Positions 1 through 5,677 of a stretch of DNA of 5,677 bases are shown here, piece after piece (position 1 is the stretch's first letter; each line of letters opens with the position of its first letter). This DNA is from JBELHJ01 sp042091495 (GTDB lineage Bacteria > Bacteroidota > Bacteroidia > Flavobacteriales > Flavobacteriaceae). The stretch lies in contig JBELHJ010000090.1 of NCBI GenBank assembly GCA_042091495.1, positions 1-5,677 of the forward strand, in the 5' to 3' direction. The notes below the pieces were generated by a model. The model saw nothing but the letters and a program-made list of their open reading frames with translations. It was not told where the DNA came from and made no database searches. Position numbers and translations under genes: made by a program.

Positions 1-307
1 GTTCAATAACGTAGCGGTTTTCTACTTCAGAAAGGCCAATAACCGCAGGAGCATTCGCTGAGGTTTCTTTTCCAATGTCTGCAATTACTTTTGCGACATT
101 TGTTAATTTTTTTTCAAATATTTCGGCTGTCCATTTGTCGCGTCCTGTTGGAGTACGATCATCGTCCCGTTTTTCAGGGTCATCGAAGTGATCAAATAAG
201 TTTTCAACATTATAAAATGCAATTGTTTCTACCGCATAAGCCTGTTCTTGAGAGTGTAGGTAGTAATTGAAAACAACAATAAAAAAAAGGGCCAGTAATT
301 TCTTCAC
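1..307 (-). CDS. Secreted endonuclease/exonuclease/phosphatase (EEP) family protein, N-terminal 102 residues; rest lies beyond the left edge
   Basis: The minus strand has an open frame from a GTG at 307-305 to the window edge, giving 102 residues. Residues 1-20 (KKLLALFFIVVF core, ending H-S-Q) look like a Sec signal peptide, so the product should be exported. Two motifs identify the DNase I/exonuclease III-like EEP fold: FYNVENLFD at 31-39, whose Asn33 is the expected metal/phosphate-site residue, and IGLSEVEN at 90-97, whose Glu95 matches the metal-binding glutamate of the family. EEP enzymes hydrolyse phosphodiester or phosphomonoester bonds in nucleic acids, inositol phosphates or sphingomyelin; the substrate cannot be fixed from this fragment. 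The catalytic His and Asp near the C terminus are outside the window. GTG is chosen because no ATG lies in frame between it and the upstream stop at 340-338, and it directly precedes the signal peptide. It is transcribed divergently from the receptor operon, which suggests a shared job in nucleic-acid use. Confidence 0.9.
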   Translation of the reverse strand, partial: MKKLLALFFIVVFNYYLHSQEQAYAVETIAFYNVENLFDHFDDPEKRDDDRTPTGRDKWTAEIFEKKLTNVAKVIADIGKETSANAPAVIGLSEVENRYVIE

Positions 308-310
308 AAG

Positions 311-340
311 TTTATAATAATAATTACAAAAATAGGTTTA
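311..340 (+). promoter_or_regulatory. Candidate promoter for the receptor-lipoprotein-endonuclease operon
   Basis: TTTA at 311-314 and TAGGTTTA at 333-340 are separated by 18 bases. Each differs by one base from the Bacteroidota -33 (TTTG) and -7 (TAnnTTTG) elements. Transcription would begin around 345, leaving a leader of about 25 bases before the TTG at 371. The -7 box shares bases 333-334 with the oppositely directed -7 box of the EEP gene, so the two promoters would compete for polymerase or be co-regulated. No operator palindrome is evident in the 63-base intergenic region. Confidence 0.3.
327..334 (-). promoter_or_regulatory. Candidate Bacteroidota -7 element for the EEP gene
   Basis: Read on the minus strand, this is TATTTTTG, a full match to the Bacteroidota -7 consensus TAnnTTTG. 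It sits about 20 bases upstream of the GTG start, which would give a very short leader. I see no good TTTG -33 box at the usual distance: the nearest TTG, at 368-366, is about 31 bases away, which is too far. In AT-rich DNA this octamer can arise by chance; the same one occurs at 5621-5628. Confidence 0.4.
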
Positions 341-370
341 AATTCGTGACTCTAATAAAAACTTTCAAGA

Positions 371-3085
371 TTGCGTAATTTAATTTTATTTCTATTAACA
401 TTACAGTTTACACTAGCCCAAGAAAAAGTAACAGGTATAGTAATTGACACAAATGGAAAACCTGTTGAAAAGGTACAAGTCCAAGCTCCAGAAATAGGTA
501 TTTCTGTAACATCCAATTCCAGTGGAGAGTTTGAGTTAATAATATCTGAGAAAGCACTTTTAACATTTTCTGCCAGTAATTATGAAACATATGTAACTGA
601 AGCTAGTCCAGGTGAGATTTTGTCCATAATTCTTCAAACTGATTTAAGTGCCACCGATAACATTACTTCCAATTTACAGCTTATCATTTTGTCTGATGAT
701 GAATTAAATGAGGATGACCAAGCTGCTGGTAATATTTCGGGGCTATTACAATCTACGCAAGACGTTTTTTTAAGAACAGCTGCATTTGAATTTAGTTCGT
801 CTTTTTTCAGAGTACGCGGTCTTGACTCCGAACTAGGTGCCGTTCAAATTAATGGTATTCCAATGAACAAGCTTTTTAATGGACGACCACAATGGAGTAA
901 TTGGGGCGGATTAAATGATATGTTAAGAAACCAAGAGCTTAGCTTAGGATCACAATCTTCAGATTATAATTTTGGAGGTCTTATTGGAAGTACAAATATA
1001 AGTACACGAGCTTCAGAGTATAGAGTTGGCAGCCGCATCACATATTCATCATCCAATCGTTCATATACAAATAGAGCTATGTTTAGCCATGCAAGTGGTT
1101 TAAATGATAAAGGTTGGGCTTACGCTATTTCAGCAGGTAACAGGTGGGGAGAATCTGGTTTCGCTGATGGTACATTTTATGACGCACAATCTTTATTGCT
1201 CTCAGTTGAAAAAGTTTTAGAAAAACAAAGTATAAACTTAACATTAATTGCCGCACCTAACAGAAGAGGGAAATCCTCACCTAATACCCAAGAAGTTTAT
1301 GACATTAGAGGAATAAAATATAATGAGTACTGGGGGAATCAGAGTGGTGAGCAAAGAAACTCTAGAGTGAAACGCTTAATAGAGCCCATAATTATGTTGA
1401 ATCACGAGCTTAAGTTTTCTCCCAAAACAACATTAAATACAAATATTGCATACCAGTTTGGAGAACTTGGAAATAGCAGATTAGACTTCCCAGGTGGTGC
1501 CAACCCCAGCCCTACATATTACAAAAACTTACCTAGCTATTATTTGTCTAACGTGGATGGACCCGATTACACTCAGGCGTATCTAGCCTTACAAAACTTA
1601 CAAAATGATGGCCAAGTTGACTGGAATCGTCTATATGATGCCAATATAACTAATTCAAATTCTGATCTAAATGCTGCATATGTACTTTATGAAGATCGTT
1701 CTGACGACAAACAGTTTACACTCAACAGTTCGTTTAAGACCTACATAACTGACGATGTAAGTTTAGTTTTTAATTTAACTCACCAAAAATTAAAATCAGA
1801 GAATTTTGCTGAAATTCAAGATATGCTTGGTGGGTCTTCGTATTTAAATAGGGATTCGTTTGATGGATATGCTTTCAATCTTGAGGACCCTAATGCGTTG
1901 GCAGGCCTAGGAGATAAATTTAGATATAATTACATATTTGATGTTGATCAAACAGAGGCATATTTAAAAACACAGTTTAATTTAAAGCGCGTTGACGGAT
2001 ACGCATCTACCTCGTTTAAAACAACAAACTATCAAAGGGAAGGTTTATATAGACATGGCGCATATCCTAACGACTCATTTGGAAAGGGTAAAAAGTTAAG
2101 TTTTGATGCATTCAGTGGTAAAGCGGGCCTTACTTATAAGTTCACTGGAAAACATCTACTTGATTTAAATGCAGCATGGATTCAACGTGCCCCCCACTTA
2201 CGTAATACTTATGCTAACTCGAGAGAAAATAATTTCATCGTCGGAGAGCTTGCAGGACGTGATTTAGAACTTGAAGAAATTAATTCTTATGATATTAGTT
2301 ATATTTTAAGAGCCCCCAAACTTTCAGTTAGGTTAACGGGCTATCACACGACTATTTCAAATGCGAGTGAAATATCTTTCTTCTTTGCTGAAGGTATAGG
2401 AGGCGATACGTCATCTTTTGTACAAGAAATTTCACAAAATATTGATAAAGAATATCAAGGATTAGAGTTTGGGTTTGAAGCAAACGTATTTCCCGCTTTT
2501 ACACTCAAAGGCGCAGCTTCAATTGGTCGCCATTTGTACACAAATAATCCAAGTGTTTATTTAACATCTGATGATTTCGGATATTTAGATTTTGGGACAG
2601 CCAAAATGAAAAATCTTCGTATTGCTAATGGGCCACAAGAGGCGTATTCATTAGGATTTGAGTTCCGACAAAACTATTGGTGGTTTGGTTTTACAACTAA
2701 TTTTTTTAGAAATACATATGTTGACGCAAGTCCTATTAATAGAACACAAAATTTTATTTTGGATAGTGATGGTTTACCATTCAATGATTATGACCCCGAA
2801 TTAGCCAGTGAGTTGTTGAGACAAGAAGAGTTTGGTGAATATTTTGTTTCTAATATTGTTTTAGGAAAATCTTGGCGTATTAGCTACGGAAAGTATTTTG
2901 GATTCTTTTTAAGTGTAAATAACTTATTTGATAGTGTGTTCAAAACGGGTGGTTTTGAGCAGTCTAGGAATGCGAATTTTAGAGAGCTACGCGACGATTT
3001 TGCATTACCTAAAAGATTGTTTGGTCCCAAATACTGGTATGGTAGGGGTACAAACTATTTTTTAAATTTATATGTACGATTTTAA
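371..3085 (+). CDS. TonB-dependent outer-membrane receptor with N-terminal carboxypeptidase-regulatory-like domain
   Basis: A 904-residue outer-membrane active transporter that would use TonB-ExbBD energy to import a ligand. Residues 1-16 form a signal peptide (MRNLILFLLTLQFTLA). Residues 18-92 are a CarboxypepD_reg-like beta-sandwich (VTGIVIDTNGKPVEKVQV start, SGEFEL in the middle), as found at the N terminus of Bacteroidota receptors. An acidic stretch (LSDDELNEDD, 107-116) links to the plug, about residues 119-215, with ISGLLQ, FFRVRGLD, INGIPMN and GRPQWSNWGGLND. The remainder reads as alternating amphipathic strands and ends in NYFLNLYVRF, with the C-terminal Phe typical of barrel proteins. 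No classical TonB box is obvious. The TTG start is chosen because the only upstream codons back to the stop at 356-358 are AAA-CTT-TCA-AGA and the signal peptide follows directly. No SusD gene follows; a different lipoprotein begins 10 bases downstream. The ligand is unknown; neighbouring nucleases suggest nucleic-acid fragments (inference). Confidence 0.93.
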   Translation: MRNLILFLLTLQFTLAQEKVTGIVIDTNGKPVEKVQVQAPEIGISVTSNSSGEFELIISEKALLTFSASNYETYVTEASPGEILSIILQTDLSATDNITSNLQLIILSDDELNEDDQAAGNISGLLQSTQDVFLRTAAFEFSSSFFRVRGLDSELGAVQINGIPMNKLFNGRPQWSNWGGLNDMLRNQELSLGSQSSDYNFGGLIGSTNISTRASEYRVGSRITYSSSNRSYTNRAMFSHASGLNDKGWAYAISAGNRWGESGFADGTFYDAQSLLLSVEKVLEKQSINLTLIAAPNRRGKSSPNTQEVYDIRGIKYNEYWGNQSGEQRNSRVKRLIEPIIMLNHELKFSPKTTLNTNIAYQFGELGNSRLDFPGGANPSPTYYKNLPSYYLSNVDGPDYTQAYLALQNLQNDGQVDWNRLYDANITNSNSDLNAAYVLYEDRSDDKQFTLNSSFKTYITDDVSLVFNLTHQKLKSENFAEIQDMLGGSSYLNRDSFDGYAFNLEDPNALAGLGDKFRYNYIFDVDQTEAYLKTQFNLKRVDGYASTSFKTTNYQREGLYRHGAYPNDSFGKGKKLSFDAFSGKAGLTYKFTGKHLLDLNAAWIQRAPHLRNTYANSRENNFIVGELAGRDLELEEINSYDISYILRAPKLSVRLTGYHTTISNASEISFFFAEGIGGDTSSFVQEISQNIDKEYQGLEFGFEANVFPAFTLKGAASIGRHLYTNNPSVYLTSDDFGYLDFGTAKMKNLRIANGPQEAYSLGFEFRQNYWWFGFTTNFFRNTYVDASPINRTQNFILDSDGLPFNDYDPELASELLRQEEFGEYFVSNIVLGKSWRISYGKYFGFFLSVNNLFDSVFKTGGFEQSRNANFRELRDDFALPKRLFGPKYWYGRGTNYFLNLYVRF

Positions 3086-3095
3086 AAACATTAGC

Positions 3096-4505
3096 ATGAA
3101 ATTAATAAACAATATCACAACTTTAATAATTCTTTTGGTTTTCACTACTGCCTGTCAGCAGGAAGATGTTTTTGATATTCCAAATTCTTTAGGTGAAGAG
3201 GAAAATACTTTACTTACGAATTTGAATAATAGCATTGACTCGGGAGAAAAAACATTAACATCTATTTCATATATAAAGAGTCTAATGGTAAGTGGTGAGA
3301 CTACTGAGATAGTCTCAAGTTTAGTCTTGAAGGGGTATGTTGTTTCATCTGATGCTACAGGAAATTTTTATAAAGAATTTTATTTACAAGACGATCCCAG
3401 TAACCCCACATCTGCAATTCGTTTACTTGTTGATATAACCGACTCCTATAATATGTACAACATTGGTAGGGAAGTTTATGTTGATTTAAAAGGACTATAC
3501 ATAGGCGAGTATAATACTGGAGATGGAGTTATAACTATTGGTGAGTATGACAACGCTGGCAATAGAATAACAAATATCAGAGAGGGTATTATGAAAGCTA
3601 AAGTGCTTCGCTCATCAACAACTAGTGAAATTATTCCATTAAGTGTTAGTTTTTCTGCAATAAATGACAGTCATGTAGGTTTGATGGTTCAAGTATCTGA
3701 TGTTAATGTAGCGACATCCGACATTGATAAGCCTTACGTAGACCCTTATGATAGTTATGACACTCAGAGAACTCTAGAGGCTTGTGAGGGTTTCAGTAAA
3801 CAATCCTTTTTATTGGAAACAAGTGCATACGCGGACTTTAATATGGATATTCTACCATCAGGTACGGGAACAATATCAGCAGTTGTTACAAAAACCTATG
3901 ATGGGGATAATTTAGTATTGATGTTAAATTCTACAAATGATATTGATTTATCAGGTCCTGCATGCGAACTTCTAGATTTAGCTGATTTTACGACTGTTTT
4001 AGACCAGCAGTTTGATGATGCTGTAGACAACACTAATTTTAATTATAGTGGTTGGGTAAATTATAATGAAGTTGGAGGTGAGTACTGGACAGAACAAGTG
4101 TATAATGGAAACGGGTATGCTGAGTTTAGTGCATTTAGAACTTATGATGATGTTAATATTGGTTGGCTCGTGGCTCCTGCATTTGATTTAACAACTGCAT
4201 CAACTGCATATGTATCCTTTAAACTTGCTCAACATCATGTTAGTGATGAGATTAATAATCCTTTAGAAGTATTTGTTTCAAGTGATTTTGATGGTTCAAA
4301 CGTGACTGCTGCAACTTGGACCAAATTGAATGTTGCAATCCCTGGTCAATCTGCGTCTTGGTATGCATTTCAAGACTCAGGACTAATCGATGTTTCTGCC
4401 TATTCAGGGAATTTATATTTGGCTTTTAAATATACTGGGTCAGGAAATAATACAAATCTTGATGGTGGATATTTTGTTGATGACGTTCTATTTTTAAAAC
4501 AATAG
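3096..4505 (+). CDS. Surface lipoprotein with DUF5689-like (two OB-like units) and choice-of-anchor-J-like regions
   Basis: A 469-residue lipoprotein. The ATG at 3096 is preferred over the in-frame ATG at 3072, which lies inside the receptor gene and would add eight residues (MYDFKNIS) ahead of a good signal peptide. Residues 1-20 end in lipobox FTTAC; Cys20 is followed by QQED, similar to acidic surface-export signals of Bacteroidota lipoproteins. Residues about 57-290 match the DUF5689 pattern as I know it: LKGYVVSSDATGNFYKEFYL with QDD at 98-100, then a second unit with ETSAYADF, LPSGTGTISAVV and NDIDLSGPAC. Residues about 299-469 resemble a choice-of-anchor-J/MAM-like jelly-roll: an F-D-D opening, GWLVAPAFDL at 356-365, AYVSFKLAQH, LEVFVSSDFDG, and a final GGYFVDDVLFLKQ. 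No enzyme motif is visible, so a binding role is most likely. It sits where SusD would normally be, between the receptor (10 bases upstream) and the nuclease (3 bases downstream). Cys230 and Cys290 could pair in a disulfide. Binding of nucleic acid is inference. Confidence 0.88.
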   Translation: MKLINNITTLIILLVFTTACQQEDVFDIPNSLGEEENTLLTNLNNSIDSGEKTLTSISYIKSLMVSGETTEIVSSLVLKGYVVSSDATGNFYKEFYLQDDPSNPTSAIRLLVDITDSYNMYNIGREVYVDLKGLYIGEYNTGDGVITIGEYDNAGNRITNIREGIMKAKVLRSSTTSEIIPLSVSFSAINDSHVGLMVQVSDVNVATSDIDKPYVDPYDSYDTQRTLEACEGFSKQSFLLETSAYADFNMDILPSGTGTISAVVTKTYDGDNLVLMLNSTNDIDLSGPACELLDLADFTTVLDQQFDDAVDNTNFNYSGWVNYNEVGGEYWTEQVYNGNGYAEFSAFRTYDDVNIGWLVAPAFDLTTASTAYVSFKLAQHHVSDEINNPLEVFVSSDFDGSNVTAATWTKLNVAIPGQSASWYAFQDSGLIDVSAYSGNLYLAFKYTGSGNNTNLDGGYFVDDVLFLKQ

Positions 4506-4508
4506 GAT

Positions 4509-5540
4509 TTGAATACAAGTAATAGTATTATTCTAATTTTGTTTTTTTACACAAGCTTATTTTCTCAAATTCCTTCAGGTTATTATAATGATGCTGAAAA
4601 TACTTCAGAACAAGAACTAAAAGCCGCATTGCATAATATAATTGATAACCACCAGACATATAATTATTCATCTACCACAGATATTTTACGAGAGTCTGAC
4701 GTTGACCCCAATGACCAAAGAAATGTAATTTTGATTTATTCTGGAGAGTCAGTAGACGCAGAAGATGGTTATCCAGGTGTTTGGAATAAAGAACATGTTT
4801 GGCCAAGATCGAGGGGTGACTACGGCTCAAGTCCACCTGAGGGCTCAGACATTCATAATTTAAGGGCATGTAATGGCAGCATAAATAGCTCAAGGAGTAA
4901 CCATAATTTTGATTACTGCACCAACGGATGTAATAACTTAAATGGAGGAAGTAGCTACAACAATACTTCAAAAATTTTTGAGCCACGTGATGAGGACAAA
5001 GGAGATGTAGCTAGAATTATTTTTTATATGGATGTCAGATATGATGGTAGCTCAGGAGAACTAGACTTAGAAATGACTGAGAGTCTTCTTTCACAATCCA
5101 GTAATGCACCTAGACATGCGGTACGTTCTACATTGTTAGCCTGGCATGACTTAGATCCAGTTGATGATTTTGAGCGTTACAGAAATGATGTAATATATGA
5201 TTATCAAGGAAATCGTAACCCTTTTATTGATTATCCTGAACTGGTACATCATTTGTGGGGTGATAAACAAAATCAAAATTGGAGCTCTTCATTATCCGTT
5301 TCATTAGTGCGTGAAGACGAAATATTTATTCCTAACCCCATTAAAACAGAATATTTAAATCTTGAAAGTGATATAAATTACTCTAAAGTCGAACTATTCA
5401 ATATGCAAGGAAAGACTATTCGTCAACTTTCAGGTTACGTTAATCGCATTGAAATGCCAACTTCTTCAGGTATTTATTTTCTCAAATTGCATTACGGTGA
5501 CTCCGTAATATTAAGAAAGTTTATCGTTTCTTCGTTTTAG
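4509..5540 (+). CDS. Extracellular endonuclease I-family nuclease with T9SS type A C-terminal sorting domain
   Basis: A 343-residue secreted nuclease of the endonuclease I family (EndA/Vvn/Bsn, beta-beta-alpha-metal fold), which cuts DNA and often RNA non-specifically using one divalent metal. Residues 1-20 form a signal peptide ending LFSQ. The active site is EHVWPRSRG at 95-103: Glu95 is a metal ligand and His96 the general base. It is followed by DIHNLRA at 114-120 and a region with Asn125, Arg129 and Asn131, where the family has its second metal ligand (Asn) and catalytic Arg. Further family blocks are KGDVARIIFYMDVRY (164-178) and QGNRNPFIDYPELV (233-246). Residues about 270-343 are a type A T9SS sorting domain (IPNPIKTEYLNLESD, VELFNMQGKTI, GIYFLKL), so the product should cross the outer membrane and be released or attached at the surface. 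The TTG start lies 3 bases after the lipoprotein stop and in the same frame; no ATG precedes the active site. The n-region lacks Lys/Arg, which is unusual. Three cysteines (121, 137, 141) lie next to the active site. Confidence 0.93.
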   Translation: MNTSNSIILILFFYTSLFSQIPSGYYNDAENTSEQELKAALHNIIDNHQTYNYSSTTDILRESDVDPNDQRNVILIYSGESVDAEDGYPGVWNKEHVWPRSRGDYGSSPPEGSDIHNLRACNGSINSSRSNHNFDYCTNGCNNLNGGSSYNNTSKIFEPRDEDKGDVARIIFYMDVRYDGSSGELDLEMTESLLSQSSNAPRHAVRSTLLAWHDLDPVDDFERYRNDVIYDYQGNRNPFIDYPELVHHLWGDKQNQNWSSSLSVSLVREDEIFIPNPIKTEYLNLESDINYSKVELFNMQGKTIRQLSGYVNRIEMPTSSGIYFLKLHYGDSVILRKFIVSSF

Positions 5541-5677
5541 TTTGTTTTATCAAAACTTTTCAAATATTACTTAATCAAAATTGAGTCGGTTCAAAAGAAG
5601 TTCAATGTGGTTTAGTAAATCAAAAATAGCTACGATCAGTACCTAATAATTTTACCCAAATCTTCCCCAAAATAGTT
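5541..5677. other. Non-coding or unassigned 3' flank (137 bases)
   Basis: AT-rich sequence after the endonuclease. Apart from the weak hairpin at its left end I see no supported gene. A 21-codon plus-strand frame beginning TTG (5581-5646, stop included) and short open stretches entering from the right edge on the minus strand are too short to call. A TATTTTTG octamer on the minus strand at 5621-5628 matches the -7 consensus but has nothing convincing downstream except the 3' end of the nuclease in antisense. Confidence 0.5.
5544..5560 (+). terminator. Weak candidate terminator after the operon
   Basis: GTTTT and AAAAC form a 5-base-pair stem around a 3-base loop (ATC), followed directly by TTTT, starting 4 bases after the endonuclease stop codon. 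The placement fits the end of the operon, but the stem is short and nearly all A-T, so it would be a poor intrinsic terminator alone. Confidence 0.25.

Noticed and set aside
408..590. 60-codon minus-strand open frame inside the receptor gene
   Set aside because: It lies antisense over the signal peptide and N-terminal domain of a clear gene, and its protein has no recognisable motif.
3072..3095. Earlier ATG for the lipoprotein, overlapping the receptor stop
   Set aside because: It adds MYDFKNIS before a complete lipoprotein signal peptide; the ATG at 3096 gives normal spacing to the lipobox. A 14-base overlap start is possible but less likely.
4672..4986. 104-codon minus-strand open frame inside the endonuclease gene
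   Set aside because: It is antisense to the conserved active-site blocks; its Cys/Leu/Tyr-rich product looks like a reverse-strand artefact.
5621..5628. Second exact TATTTTTG octamer on the minus strand
   Set aside because: It would drive antisense transcription into the nuclease 3' end; with no -33 box and AT-rich sequence it is best taken as chance.
5581..5646. 21-codon plus-strand frame (TTG start, basic N-terminal half, ATG at 5605)
   Set aside because: Too short, no ribosome binding site, no recognised family; easily chance in a non-coding flank.
5636..5677. Possible 3' end of a minus-strand gene entering from the right edge (ending GKIIRY then TGA, or a longer alternative frame)
   Set aside because: Only about 14 to 19 codons are visible, two frames are equally open, and neither gives a recognisable C terminus.
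1..5677. CRISPR arrays, tRNA or rRNA genes, insertion sequences, long direct or inverted repeats
   Set aside because: I looked for spaced repeats, cloverleaf-like arms and terminal inverted repeats and saw none; the window is almost fully coding.

Overview
The window looks like a piece of a Bacteroidota genome, most likely marine or soil Flavobacteriia. It is visibly AT-rich, has almost no Shine-Dalgarno sequences, and carries TAnnTTTG-type promoter elements. It encodes a TonB-dependent receptor with an N-terminal carboxypeptidase-regulatory-like domain, a lipoprotein with DUF5689-like and choice-of-anchor-J-like regions, and an endonuclease with a type IX secretion (T9SS) C-terminal sorting domain. 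These are all hallmarks of that phylum.

Layout. Bases 1-307 (minus strand) hold the 5' part of a secreted endonuclease/exonuclease/phosphatase (EEP) family protein that runs off the left edge. A 63-base divergent intergenic region (308-370) holds the candidate promoters. Three tightly packed plus-strand genes follow: a 904-residue outer-membrane TonB-dependent receptor (371-3085), a 469-residue lipoprotein (3096-4505), and a 343-residue extracellular endonuclease I-family DNase/RNase (4509-5540). The gaps between them are 10 and 3 bases, so they are very probably one operon. The last 137 bases (5541-5677) hold a weak hairpin followed by a T run and no gene I can support.

Working model (inference). 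This is a compact nucleic-acid scavenging locus, comparable in logic to a polysaccharide-utilisation locus but aimed at extracellular DNA or RNA. The T9SS-delivered endonuclease I would cut polymer outside the cell or on its surface. The surface lipoprotein, whose first part reads like two OB-fold-type units, would bind fragments. The TonB-dependent receptor would import them, and the divergent EEP enzyme would process phosphodiesters or phosphomonoesters further. No SusD is present; the lipoprotein sits in the position SusD usually holds. The individual families are known, but the joint function is not proven by anything in the sequence.

Oddities worth noting: three of the four genes appear to start at GTG or TTG, and the lipoprotein and endonuclease lie in the same reading frame, separated by one TAG stop and one codon.
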